Origin: Pycnopodia helianthoides | Lineage: Eukaryota; Echinodermata; Asteroidea; Forcipulatida; Asteriidae | Assembly: GCA_032158295.1 (NCBI GenBank) | Contig: CM063252.1 | Span: 18,930,036 to 18,994,035, forward strand | Direction of reading: 5' to 3' | DNA: 64,000 nt | Shown: piece by piece, positions 39,101 through 54,100 of the stretch | Layout: each line of letters starts with the position of its first letter | Numbering within the stretch: position 1 is the first letter of the stretch | Notes under the pieces: generated by a model | What the model was told of the DNA's origin: nothing | What the model saw: the letters and a program-made list of their open reading frames with translations, nothing else | Database searches by the model: none | Program-made: the position numbers and the translations under genes

Positions 39101-42100
39101 TTGCTTTGCCAAAATGTTTTCCCACTTACAAGAAAGAAATCCTGTAATGTGTGTGGGGGATTTCTTTCTAAAGAATGCTTAACCCAGGCAATTCAAACTA
39201 TCACTCATCTAAAGACTTACTGAATCGGCCAACCGTAAAGCCAGACTGATTACAAAACCAAATGTTACTTGCTTAAAATATAATTGAAAAGTCAGGAACG
39301 ACACAATGGTATGTTATGAAGCAGGGAGGTCACTGGATCAGATCCTCTATGCTCAGATGAAGAGGCTATCAAGACAGATATAAACCATCAGACTTGAAAT
39401 CCACTGGGAAAACTTACAACTTATTGCTTAAGAAATTTCTGTTCAGGAAATACGATACACATGTTGGAAATTAGTACTGTGTGATCACCCAACCAGTAAC
39501 ATGGTCAATAATATCAAAATGACTCATTGGTAAAGTGTTACAGCGCCCTCATTTGACATTAAGAAGACAGTGGGTGATCCTGTCAGTACTTCTTCATAAT
39601 CTCTGTCAATCTTATATAAATTAAAGGCCATTGTAGGTTGTGGTATTGGTCTCATGCTCAAATCAGTCCAGACAAAGTTTAAACGATTAAATTTGGCATA
39701 AAATGATTTGATGGTGCACCATCTTTATAGTGATATCAAATCCCACAATTTTAGTTTTAGTTGTGTAATTCAATCTACAATGTATGTTTCATTTGTGATG
39801 GAGACAATATTCTACCAAAGAATGACCACTAAAACCCTTCCCATATAACTCAATCCAGGTTTCTGCACTTTATAAACCAAAAGGCTTCTGCCCCTGACCC
39901 TATAACCCTATGCCGATGAGATGAAATGTCCCCTTCATGATGCTAACCCAACTGACGAGAGCCGTCTCATCTGACGATACAGATGGCACTGAGTGAGGAC
40001 AGATGCTACGAGTGAATCAGAGCAGGATACAGAGAACGAAACAATCGTTCTCTGCTGAGCATGTGGGTCAAGCGAAATATCCAACTCATTCAGCTGATCA
40101 AACTTTTCAAAAAAGGGGGCAGCACGGCTGTTAGTTTGACAGAGGGGAGGGGGGGACAATTTACGGTAGGATTTCTAAGAAACATATGTTCCATTGAATT
40201 GCTTAAGAAGGTTGCAGCACTTTCTTTTTCTGTGAAAATAAGAAAATCAATCCCATTTTGTCGGCAGTTATTGATTATTTACTACAAATGAGCAAGTCCT
40301 CAAGACGTGGGAATAACTAATTTGATCTGCAGACAATTTCCATACACACACTGGCTATGATGTTTCCGACAATGTTCGAACACAATTCACTCTTACATTT
40401 CATTTTAAATCTTCCGTTTTGAAGCTAGTAAGTGAAAGCAATTCATTGAACCCTGTACTATGTATGATTCAACCGATCATGGAGTGCAATGAAATCAATG
40501 ATAAGTATTCTGTTTCCTCATTGGTTGAACTGAGTTAGACTTATAAATATTCATTGCAAAAAAACACACCTAATAGTACGACTGGTCTAGTTTTTGTGCA
40601 CAGATCTGAATAAAGCCTAAACATGTGATTGCCAGACTGCCAGTCACTCTACTCAGTTCCAATATTTGTATTAAAAGATAACAAGCCATAGGTTGTGTCA
40701 AGGCTGACAAAATATAAGTATTGTTTCCCAACAAGTTGTTTTTAACACAATAGACTGTGCAAATCTCGCAGATGTTCAAACATTTGGACCCGTTAAAGTC
40801 TGCGAGTTTGTTTCCTTCACATGTTAAAGCAATGAGCGCAGGACCAATGTGGTCCCCAAAATGTTTGTGTACATGTGAGACTTGCACAGTCTACATCATA
40901 CTTTATCTGACCGCACAACTGAAGGGAAATCCCTTCATGCAAAATGTTTCAAAAGAAATTAAGAATAGTTTCACTCTTATTACGCCTAAACTTACTAAAA
41001 CAAAAAGGGCAAATTAATATTTTGTAATTATCAGCTTGAAATGGTTTTGACATTAAAATATTGAGAGCATTTATAATATAGCCAATGATTTAATGGGAAA
41101 ATAACTATTGCAAACTTTTTTCCTTTTGTGTGTGTTAAGTGACAGTTTAAGGAAACAACAGTTTTTGGAGGCTTTGACAACTAAGAATCTTGGGCCATGG
41201 GTTCATGGGCAATTTGGATCATTGAAAATGTCACGTAAAGTATTTATGGATGTGATGAAAAATGACATACCATCACATTTCAACAACAGGATGTGTGTGC
41301 TTGTATGTGGGAGACATTGTGGTGAAATCTCAGGGTATACGTACACCACTGTGGTTTGTATCTACCCACAGGCAAGTGTAGAATAGACTGAATGATTACA
41401 ACAACAACAAATGATGAGTATAATATTTCATAAAGTTCAATGACACAAATGATCATTTAAATGTTAAGGTGACATATCTTCTGTCTGTCACACTTGTCAT
41501 GATAGGCCAAACTACAAGTTTGGTAAAAATATATGTGATTCTAGTTTGATATAAGTCACACCCATGAAAAGTAGCATCCAGCTAATGGCCCTGTCACACC
41601 TTGACGATTTAGCCAGCGCATGCCGATGTATCAAAATTTCTCTAAAATGCTGGCATACACAACTTATGCCCAAGGATAGTCTAACTTATGCATAGCGCGT
41701 GGCAGTGTATCGCCGACAATCACTGTCATAGCATATAAAAAGACATGGACATCCTCCTGTGAGCCCCATTTTTATATACCAATTCCCCTAATCGCTGCCA
41801 ATACGCCAATATAAGATAGCTTTAGGTTAGAAACACATTCAGTAAGTTCTGTGGTCGTCCGGAACACGTCAAATACATCTACATATGTCAATATGCGTTG
41901 GAGATAAGTTCGACATAGGTTCAAAGCACATTACTCATAGGTTAGAAATAAGTTTTGGGTATGCTAGACATTATCTTGACGTATGTCGACTTATGAGTAA
42001 CTTATAAGTAACGTGTGTGAACGTGTGTCAACGATCGCATAACTTACCTACAACTTATGGCCCGCGTATGCGGGCAAATGAGCCATATACGCTGGCATAA

Positions 42101-45100
42101 GTCAACAAATTTGTGCATGCACTAAATTTTTTGGCGACCCTGCCGTACTACGACGTATACCGGCTTGCTCTTAACTTATACAAAACTTACCCATAACTTA
42201 TTCGACGTACGCCAGCATATTCGCCAAATGTTTTATACGTGGGCATACGCCGGCTAAATCGTCAAGGTGTACAGGCCATAACATAGGAGAGAGATAATAT
42301 CATTCCGTATTGAACTAAAACACATCTGGAAACCAAAGTATCCAAATTCAAGAAAGAAAAGAAATAACCCACCTCACACCTTCCTGCAAGTTTGACCATT
42401 GTTAGGCAGATGACTTATGCAATTGTACGCTTTCACTGGGGTTACAATATTATCGATTCCATATTTCAAAATTGCAACAATTCTGTTACAAGACAAATAG
42501 GACAGTATGAATCACATCTGATTCGGAAACCACCCCAAAAACATTGACATAGGCACCACACAGATCAATTTAATTGAAATCATTGATAACATCAATAGAT
42601 AATGCACAACAATTTATATATAACCCTGACAATCTACTTTTAAAAATCACACCCCCAGGTTTATTATTCAGTGTTCTGTCTTCCATTCATCTGCGATGTT
42701 AAATAAAAATAACATATGATATCTTTGAGTGTCCATGATTTACAGACCTAATCTGAACAGCCAAGTTTATTACTATGGAGGCTTTGGGTTAAATCACAAT
42801 ACGGTTTTAATTACATCCAACCACAAGGTAAGTGACAGGAACATATGTACCGTAGACATTTCAACATAACTGTTTATTAACCAGTTCCAAGTCATTACCA
42901 AATTAAGTCAACTGGGTGTGGTGTAATACATCAATGACTGGAGTTTGAGTTGACACGCAAGACCAAAGAAAAATTGAGCTGCTGTGGAAGGAGCTTAATG
43001 TATAGACACCAACAGAGGCTCACACGCACAATTCTTGAAGGTTTATTGAAATGGAAAGCTACTGTGGTTAGACTGCATGAAATGTGGTATGCTTCTCTAG
43101 AATGTATCTCTTTCCAGGACCAATCGCATATCATGTTACTGGGAAAAAATGTACTTTCAAAAGCAGTTTGCAGCCAGAGTGAAAAAGGAATTCCATAACC
43201 AAATATATGAAATTGTAATTGAAACTACAGGTACTAAGTTTCAAATCATGTAAGCTTTGCACATTATTACAAATGTATTTTGGTCTCAAAGTGGATTACA
43301 AATATGACATTGGTGTAAGAAGATGACACACTAATAAGTTTTCTTGATGGTGTTTTTCACCACATTGACAAAAAAGCGTAAGGTCTTAAGACAGCATTGG
43401 AAGCACCGGGTTAATTACATTATACATTGCATACATGATGATAGGGGCACATGGTACATTGCCTTCATCAGGATGTGCATCCCTGGGGATTCAGAATCAG
43501 AAATAAACATTGATACTCTGTACGGCAAGAATAGGTGTTTAGTATTGCAGAGTTGCACAGTCTCCTTCCCAGAAAAAGTGACATTCGTACTTTAGCAAGA
43601 GATGAAATAACATTGACTTTAAGAGAGTCAAAAATCCAAATGCTGAGTTCAAAGCTAAAGGTTGTGTTGTTGGTAAAATTTAATATAAAATGTGCACGTT
43701 TCCTAGTTACTGATAACAAAAGTCATCTATCTCGTCTTATTATAAATTTTCCAGCCGATCAACTTTGATTATGGCAAATTAATTAAACATCCGCTGTTGG
43801 GCAGACTAGCTCTGTACTCTCATTGCGGGGGTGCCGTACCCTAACATGCTACCTGGCTGGGTTTCACATTCCATTCAGTTGAACATTGGAAAAGAAAAAA
43901 AACTTTGGCGGCATGTCAAATGATATCGGTGAAGACTTTCTCAAATTGGACTTGAAATGTTCTTCATGTTCTGAATGCATTACAACCCCAAACCAGAATT
44001 AAGAAAGATCCTTATTAACCAGGGAACATGCAGAGCCCTGGAATTGAATGACTGTTTTTGATGAGTTGCTTGTATTACAGCTAAATGGAAGGTTAAATTG
44101 ATTCCCTGAAAAAACTGAATCAAATTATTAGCCTGATAGTTTGCTCTCCTCAATCAGAGTTATTTCCTGGTTTTTAAATAGATGAGGATGTAAGGGTTGT
44201 GTGCACTTTACCTATCAAAAAAAATTCCCCCCAGTTTTCACTCTAAATTAAATCAAACTGAGGTCCATGTCAAACAGAAAGTTGTGTTTGCAAATAAAGT
44301 TTGGTTAGTTCAGTTTTTTTTTTGTGGGACTTGTTTTATTTTATCAACCCTTCAATTTCATATAAAAGTTCAAATACAATTTTTCTTATGAGAAACATAA
44401 TTTAAAGAGACTGTCACCATGATCGTAGCTGGCCTGTTGCTGTGCGTACATGGAAGGAGTTATGAACTCTAACCCAGTTACTGCACGCACGCGCGCTGGC
44501 TGTAACATCACAATAGATGGATTGCAATACGCGTCATTGACCGCCATCTGTGATGTAAAACAATGGAAAAATGCACCCGCAATCACCTTCCTTGGATACC
44601 TTTAAAACTTGGTTGAAAACCTATTTATTTTAACATTAGGTGTACTCTAATTTGGTTTTGTATGTTTGTCTGTTTATTTGTTTATTCGTTTTTCCTTTTT
44701 CCCAAAGCGCCGCGAGCGTCGAAAGACGGAACATATGCTATATATAAGTATCCACTATTATTATTATTATTATTATTATTACGCACGACTCTCAGCCAAT
44801 AATAGCTCTTCACGCGTGCACAATTCATCAAAGATGGCGGCGGATGACGTCTTTTGCAATCCATCTAAACAATAATGATAGCACCCTTTATGATGTGATG
44901 GCCAGTGCAAATGTGCATTGCTTAACTGCGTTAGGCCGGAATTCCAGTGTCTGTCATGCGTTGTGCGTAATGCGTAGTGCGCAATGCACAAAAATGAAAA
45001 TACATGCCAAGCATTGCACATAATTCCATGTATCTGTATTGCATACTGCATAGTCCTATAACAATGATGTGCATTGCTTGGCGTGTTAAAGAATAGCACA

Positions 45101-48100
45101 ATTTGTATTAAGCACAACGCATGACGGACACATATATAGAGTTCATAATTCCATGTGCAGCCACAGGTCTGCTATGATTATGATGACAGTCCCCCTTTAA
45201 TTTAAGATTAAACATGTATTAAAACCCTTACAGTCACAAATCCTTCTATATCCAGTTGCAAAAGTGAAGGATTCAAATGGACTAGACCTAGTAGGCCCAT
45301 ACAAAAATGGCTTATCACAGGTTCAGGCATTCCAATCTTATAAGTCCAAACAATTTGGTGTGGAGTGATATAGGAGAAGAGGATACAGGAGGATTGAGGC
45401 CAAATGCTGGCCAAGCTGCCTATATTCTGTAAGGGAAACTAATCAGCTAGATTTTAAGGGGGTGAGAGGGGGGGGGGTGCGGAATTTACAACAGATTCCT
45501 TACAAACACAACAAATTGTACCTTTACTCAGACGAATAATACAATTTCCGAGGATTACAAAAAAATGATTAAGCTCTTTTTGGTCATCATTGCAAAACAT
45601 TATTTTCAACATTACATGTACCAAATTTAGGGGATAGACATGGCAGAATGGTCACAATTAACAGCAAGGTTTTTGCACTTGTCTTACAAACAGTAGCAGA
45701 ACAATTTCCACTTTAATACTTTAGGTTGGTACAATCAGCTTCCTAGACAAAATCATACATGGAACTTGCAAAAAGCAGCAATCATATACCAGGTCCAATA
45801 ACCATGACAACTGAACAACGATGACAATGTGCAATTACACCATTCAAGACAGCTGATAGAGCCGTCTCAAAAATCAGCATCTAAAAACACCACACAATGT
45901 TTACGATGATTTCTCCGTCTAAAAATAAAACCTTAGCTTGTTAAGAATAGCTCGGTCTCTTGTTATGAGCGCGCGATGACGCACACATGTCAATTAAGTG
46001 GCTATACCAATGTCATGTTTCACAATGATGATCCATATGCATCTTTGATGATGTGTAGTATCAAATGTACATCAGATGACAAATCAAATGGTTATGTCTA
46101 CTACTTGAAGGGGGGGGGGAGTGGCCTAATTTCCATTGCTCGGCTGTCGTCAACATCTTACTGAACATGTTAGTATGGAGGATGGAATCTATTTTTCTTT
46201 CTCTTTCCTGAGGAGACTGTCACAGCATTAAGCATGATCCTCTAACAGGATTTTAAGAAGTAGGCCAAGGTCTTGGGGATGTTCAGCAGCCCATGAGGGA
46301 CCACAGGGTGTGGGGTGATCCTAGCCTGGTTTGGTCCATCAAAGAGCAAGCCCCAATCTCATCTTTTGTGTATTAAGAAAACGCAGCGCTTCAAAGCTGG
46401 AATAAGCAAGGTTGCGAATAGAAGAAGATTTTGTTCAACATGTTACTGACTTATCTTAATTTACAACTAAGCTTCTCAGTCTGAAACGCAAGTTGTAAAT
46501 TTAAAACATGTGGAACAGATTTCCATGAACTGATTTAAATACAGTTGCATGTGTGTACAATTTGTTTGCCTCCTATAGATTTTATTTTCTAATTTGTATT
46601 TTTTTAAAACAAAATTGATTTAGATGTCAGTACAACTTTACTACATTTTCCTTTCTAGTTTTCTTACATTAAAACAAAAAATGGTCCTTCGATTTGTGAC
46701 AATTTTTAAAACTTACCTTTTTTTATGTGTAATAATTAGCCAATTCCACATTTCGGGATTATGATAACAGTACATATTTCAATATGTTCTGTTTTCTTAG
46801 TACTTTTCCTTCATACAGATGTTGAAGCAACCTTTAGTGATTCAACTAAGCTACAGAAAAGCCCATTGCTTTAAACAAATCTCTCTTAACTTAACACATC
46901 ATCAAGTCATTTAACACCCTCTTAACTCATCATTAAGTTATTCAACACCAGTTGCCTTCTCATGTTTGTCACCTTATCAACATTTAAGGTGCATCAGTGT
47001 ATTTGACCACATCAAAAATTCTTTGTGATCCTGACATTTAGAACAGCTCTCATGTAAGACCATACAATCTCTGAAGAAAGAAAAACTGGGCCATCTACTT
47101 GCTGAATCTGACTTCACTGTGGCAATTAGAGTAATTATCACCCAGCATTTACATGACCCTCAATGAGAACAGGTGCAATGGAGACACAACAATGTCAAGT
47201 GTACAAGGATATGGATTTGAACTGTGGGGGTATCAAAAAGATAATGCTAACGCGGTGAGTTGATAACTATGTGGAACTCTGTGTATAATAAGTAGCGTAG
47301 GATACAGAGTCTTTTAGGCTTTATTATTGAAATATATGCAGTGATCTAACCACAGCTGGAGCTAAGGCTATTAAGTCAGATATACACATAGCTAACCCAA
47401 AATGTTTCCAACTATCATATTGCAAAATGAACAGATAATCAACAATACTCACGCTGAACAATCAACATAATTATTTTGTTTATATGAGACTATTTTGTGT
47501 CCATTGCCAACAAGATTATTTCTGCATTTAAACAAACTTCATTTAAAATTTTTAATGAAACTATCCATAGTGAAGACTGCATCATCATCTCTACACTATG
47601 TATGTTTTCCATTGGCATTGTACGTTATGCACATTATGAATCCTGACTTTTAACACAGATGTGTATACATTTTATCTCCCAAAAATTACACAAACAAAAC
47701 ATTCCTATGAAGAAATATTTTATTTATTTTAAGAATGGTTTACTAATTTATATATAAAACAGATCAGGGAAAATTAAATATGTGTAACTCTGACCAAGAA
47801 CCAAGATCATGAAGATAATACTTGAATGAAAATTTAAATAAACTATAACCAACATTGCTTGCCTTGGCTCCAATGCAGTTTAGTTTATAGCGAGAACAAG
47901 AAGTTTAGCCTGGAAATCTATAAATATAAGTAACTGCAACATAACATGGAAGAAACATCCGCTTCACAAATTATGTATGTATCTAGGTTTTTTCAATGTA
48001 ATTTTCAGGAATCCACCCTGAAAACCACTTTCCTATGTTCTTAATCAATTTGGGTAGTTTTAAAGTTTTTTATTGAACCTTATTAGATTTTGTCAATAAG

Positions 48101-51100
48101 TTGATATTCACTTCTATTCGCATAATGGTAGACCTGAGCCGTACAAAAGGATTTTTTTTCTTATGGTAACTGCGACGAGCAAAAGCCTTCTACTTCCCCC
48201 TCCTTTTTTTAATGATAAGTAATTCTTTCATTAATGAAATAAATTATAAAATCATTCATTTTAGACTATCAAAATTAGAAAACAAAGCATGTGATAAATC
48301 ACAACTAAAAACAATGCCTAAGAATCCTAACAAAAAATATAAAAAATTGCTCCTAACTTCCTCACCCTTGACTAAACCCTTTAGAACTCTCAATCCCCCT
48401 ATTTCTTGAAAGGTACCTAGCTCTCCTCATTAAGTTTTTCTTTGCAAAATTATATTTCAAATAATTGACTAGAGCGGGACTTGAACCTGCGACCTCTGGA
48501 TTAATGTGCCGGCCCTGATTTCAGGTTTGACCATCATGTGCATACAATATTTGTGATGTTTACACTACAGTTACAAGTGCCTCTGTTTATCCATAGAGTT
48601 TTGGTTAGTCCTACACCTTTTCCATGTGTTTGTGTGCGGAATAGCAGAACAGACAAGAAATGCATTTGGACTCAGGGTTCTTTCTGTGCACAAGCCAGCG
48701 TATCAGGTCGATAAGCAAGTGTTTAATTTTGTTTTTGATTCAAAACATAAACATTTAAAATGCTCCAGATTGCAAAGTAGACCTTCAAAAACCATTCATA
48801 CAAACAAGTCAAAATCATTCCAAGGGCCAAACTTGCTAAATTTGGGTCCAGAATGCCCCAACAGTTTTGAGAAATCCTGGGGAGCATCCCAGCTGATTAC
48901 TACTGTATTGTATGACATGGGTTGAGGAATCTTGTGTCCAGATGATACTATACAGACGGTGTCACGGTAGATGCTTTTTGCAATTAAACCATCTTCCATG
49001 AGGTTTCAAAGCAAGGCTTCTTCATCCTCCAACTCATCAACTCAACATTAAATTCCTGCATCGCCAACCACTGTGCCATGTTGATGACACCCATCAACTG
49101 AACGCCTGCTTACACTCCTGAACCATGAAGGCGGGTGAAACACCGGCACAAATATGCTTCGGAATTTGATCAAAGTTACGAGACTGAGGAGCTGTCACAA
49201 GGAATGTATTGACTGGAATCAATTATTGACTGCCAAATTCATAGCATATCCTGCAACTCATAACTGGACATGTTATTCGTAATTTTAAAGAGAGAAATTT
49301 GAATGGCGAATAATTATTTTACTTGGCCCTACTACCCAGATTTTTAAGCCAATGTGTGTACATTGTGTGGCCATTGACAAATTTGAAGGCAGTAACATCA
49401 GATTCTGGCAGTCTTTGTAAACACATAAAACCTAAATACAAACTACACTTAATAAATCAAGTAAACAAGGTCATTGGAGAATTAAAAAGAAGTGTACATC
49501 ACAAGATTTTAAGCAAAGACGAAAAGAGCAGGCTTTGGTTTTCATCCCTGCTTCATTGCTAGAAGTGTTTAAAGTCAAAATGAAAGTTTTGGCACTGATG
49601 GAGATAAGTTGTTTGACAGCAGGCTTTAATGTTAGCTACGAAAGAGACTGCTTTAACATCAACCCCATTGCCTCGTTTAAACAATTACTCCAAACACTCA
49701 ACCTATTATCAAAGTTACTTCCCGAAGAGTTGGGGATATATCAACCTTAAATTTGATTAAAATCTCAAAGGAAAGGTTGGTCAGCAATCTCAACATGGAC
49801 ACTTTGGTCTAATGGTTTTAGACCACAGTAATCTTGATATGGAGTTTGTTAGATTTAGAATGACAAGCTGAAGCTGGATTTATTGCAGGAACAATAACAG
49901 AGGTATGCAGAACATGTAAACAAATTAATGATCAAAGCAATGAAATCATAAATCTTCAGTATCTTGATGAACTAAAGAGAACATGTTGCCTAGAGTAATA
50001 GAGTCAGACACGCATCCCTTGACAATAGCGTGTCCATATGCCAAAATATTTTTGCTGTCTAAGAATTTCCCGTTTGAAAAAAAAGCACATCAGCGATTAA
50101 AGTCAACAAGTAATGTATTCTGTTGTCCCCGTGGTAGAACCAATCAACAAAATAAAGCCAAACAACCCACAGATTTTTAATTTTATAAATAAAACTAAGA
50201 CATACTTGCATATGCAAATAAATAACCTACCGAATATTGGAACTAGTAAAAAAAAAAAAATAGAGGCGAAAACAATAACAAGGAATAAATCATGAAGCGC
50301 GTGGTTTTTGTGAAGTCAAATGCCCCGAAAAGACACACCGCTGTGCTCTCAAATTGTATTATGATCTGTGTGACACTTTCTTTGATCAAATTACTGCATT
50401 CTTCCCAATTTAATATGATTTGCTGACCTTTCTGAGTTCGTAGCAGAATGTGGTTAAGACAGCCCAGGCAGTAGTTTGGGAAGTTGATGTTCAAGGAACT
50501 GAATAAAACACATGATTTATATCGGGTACTATTTGAAGGTTTTTACTTATTTTTGATGGATTGCTTAATGGGTTATTTCTGATGACTAGACTGATCGATT
50601 AACTGATTCTTGATGGCTAATAGATACACAGATTAGTTTGATTGAAGTAAAACTTACCTCCACTTGTGAGGAGTAAAACCTAGGCATCGATCCCCGCAGC
50701 TTAGACATGGTTGGCCCTTGTCTACCTCCTCATAGGGGAAGACCTAATGCACAATCAGACAAATCAAAACACAATGTTAACAAAAGCATCAATGCCAAGG
50801 TACTGTTCTGCAAAATAAATTAAAGGAATATACAATGGACACATTTTTGTATAGGTCCTAAACAGTTCCCATTTAGAGTTCTCTGCAGAATTTGTCAAAC
50901 TGTGGGACATTCTGGACCAAAAATTTGACAGTTTGGCCTAAGCACACTGAATTAAATTGAGGTCCTCAAATGTTATTTACTTGGTATTTGGTTTTAAAAG
51001 CAATGCTTTGCAATCTGGGACATTTTAAATGGGTTTATGTTTACGTTTTTGTTGAGAATTTGATCTGAAGTCAAAAAGTATAAAATAACAAAAATAAATG

Positions 51101-54100
51101 ATGATGATTATATCTTTATGGTGTATCGGCGTAATTCGCACATATTGACCCACAGTTTGCGCGTATCAGCCTGATAGGATAGCTTGCGCATGGGGAGACC
51201 CCTGCCATTCAGTTTTTTTTTAAATATCCTTTGAAGAACCATAGAGCAAGGATATGCAATGCCAGTGAAAGGCAAAAAAACATGATAAAATAATTGTACA
51301 TCATTATCTCTTAAAGGCCTTAGCCTATAAATTCAAATAATGTTGTCTACATTTTGAACTGAACTCAGAAATAAGGTCATAAGAAAAGGTATTTGATTTC
51401 CCATATTAACCTCAAACCATGCTCAAACCATACCAAACCCATCAGTCAATCTAAAGTTACCAGGAAACTGGTAACCCCATGGGATTATTCAATACCAACA
51501 CCAAAAACAGGAAAATCAATTTTGAAATGCAATCCATGGTGGGCATTAAAAATACTCCCTCTTAAATATCTATATGAAAGGTCTGTAACAGTTCAGTTAG
51601 GCCTATATCACCAAGCCCTTTATCCTGAGACATAAATGTCAGTTTCATGAGTCTGGCATCTGTGCTGCAGATGTATGTACTTGTCATTTCCAAGGATTTT
51701 TTTTTATAGCCAGCTTGTGATTTGTAGGTTGTATTAACTGGAGAAGGAATGAATGAATGTGTATGACATCATCAAAGGATATCAAGTATTTACAAGGGTC
51801 ACTTGCATCTGAATACTAGGCTAGCTAGGTTGGCAAAAGACAACATACTATTTTAAAATCTTTGGAAGTACAGAGAAGATGACAATTATGTGTACAAATA
51901 AACAGATTTAGAAAAACAACTTTTTCTGTTTTAGAAAATTCCTCCACCTTATTAATAATCTATGTAACTTCTACATAGAGACAAAATTGTCAATTTTCCT
52001 TCCTTTATGATAAAATTTGAGCCAATTGCATTCAAGCACCTATTTTTTCCTCACTCTTGTGCCTCTTTTCTACAGTGCAGTATTTTTCTCGTAGGCGGAT
52101 TGTTCATCAATGTGGAAAATTGTGTTGCCTCTTATACTTGTGTACACTATACCAAGGTCCAATGATTTGTAAGCCAGTTGTTCATAAACATATGCCTAAA
52201 CTTTGATGTTGAAAAGGCAGCATTTTCCTTCTTGTTCCTGATTTGGCTGCCTCATTAACAAAATATATTAACATTTTTCCTCACCATACAATTTTATGAT
52301 GTATTAAAGTTTGATTTCCCCTCATACCAAAACAAAGACCAATTCCCAACCAACTCAACAATTGACCAAAGGTCAGTGAACCCAAGTTGATATCAAAGAT
52401 ATCCCTTTGTGAACTAATCACCTCCCCAGCACCACAATAGTAAACCATCAATACCAATGACAATATGACACACCAGCATAACTCATTCCGAATTACCCAA
52501 CCTGAACTGATTTTGAAATGTGTACTGTAATTGAATTACCAGCCGTCATATTTGAACGGTCAGAAGATGAAATTCCCTGATAAGCTAGGGTTCTAGATAC
52601 TACTAGTGTGAGAAGGAATTTGGAATTGGACAAAGTTCAGTACAGATGATCAAATACTTTCCCCTTTTCAAATTGATTGTCCGTCTGGTAGCTAATAGTT
52701 ATTCGTTCTAATGGCTGATGTAATAACAAAGTACACTATTGGTAAAATGATATCATCATAATGATGGTATACATGCAAGCACCGTGCTGAAATGAGGAAA
52801 TGTACTTAACTCTGAGCCAGTCATTATGAAATGGTCAACTAGAGTGGAGATATTGTGCGGCATCGTTATTGATATTTTCACTCACGACTCCAGAATTCTT
52901 TGAAAACATAAGGGTGTCATTATGATGACCAACACAGAGGATGCAGTTGTGTCCCATGGATTTCCCAAAACAAAGAGCTTTTCTTTGCAAAGCATCTGAT
53001 GCTGCCATACATGTAGCTTCCCATTGGCAAAGTACCAGCAGCGTATTACCCTTACCCTTCCTACCCTTTGGCTAAATGTCACAGTGAATGTTGCTTACCC
53101 ATGCCAACATTATGGTTCTCAATTTAACTAGTTGCACCAGGTGGAAGGGAAAACACAACAATAATGTTCTTGATCTTTAGGTGTTGACATTTCTTATAAA
53201 ATAATGATGGTCAAAACATGTTTTCACATGCTGCTGGAAAGGTTGTATTACAGTCAAGGTTCCGCAAGGCTTTTTCTACTATTTTGAGAAAGACACATTA
53301 CTCTCATTATGAGTTTTCAAAATAAACTATCGTGTGTATCTCAGGGAGGACACACATTCTCAAAAATGCATCCCTGTGGACACTTCTATTGTTCTTTCCT
53401 TGTCCCTGTACTTAACATCGTCTCATAGACTTTGTACACAAAATGTCTTGTAGATTACCCCAGTCTTTAGAATTTCTATAAGGAGATCTTTTGTTTCCCC
53501 TTTTTGTTTCGCTCTCGGTCTCCCTAGGGTACTGAGTATGAGCAAACCCATCCTCCCAGTGTTACATTCCAGTCCACCACACCCAAGTCTACTCATAAAA
53601 TCTCCACAATAGTCATCTCCTTCAAAATCAAAAGGGGGGGGGGTAAAGGGAACTTGAGCTTGTCATATGCAAACCACAGAAATAGCCTGGACAACATTCA
53701 TAAGATACAAATTCAGAAGTTTTCAAATGGCTTAAAAGAGCTCCCACAATGGATTCTCAAATCTTCACCTCAACACAGCAAAACTAACTTTTACTGGGCA
53801 ACTTTGCAAAATATAATCAGCGCAAGAAAAGTGACACAGTATCTCTCTGTTTATCCAAATTTAAGTAGTTGTAAATGCTTCATATTTCGTAAATTGTTTT
53901 ATCTTTCAGCAGCAATGAAGTTGTTTCCAGACAACAAATGAAGAAGCACTTTGAAGGATACTGGCACATTGTTACGAGCATAAGTCAGGATTATGTATTG
54001 GTACAAGCATTTATCCTGAATTCTGACTGGCTGAAGTCATCTTATAGGCCTTAAGGCAATGCAAACCCAACCTAATCAACCTTAGATCCAATGTCACCAT

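Larger units (their letters stand above)
38499..50657 (-). other. Intron 2
   Basis: Holds a TA-flanked MITE (38732-38994), a Harbinger-like MITE (41586-42278), a LINE 3' end (44583-44782), a small inverted-repeat element (44947-45132) and a tRNA-arm fragment (48467-48515). Between these I see no gene; stretches 38995-41585, 42279-44400 and 45133-48466 and 48516-50657 contain nothing I can support. Confidence 0.65.

Noticed and set aside
39935..40159. Possible exon in a more GC-rich minus-strand open frame
   Set aside because: No ATG start and no convincing donor; phases do not connect to exon 3.
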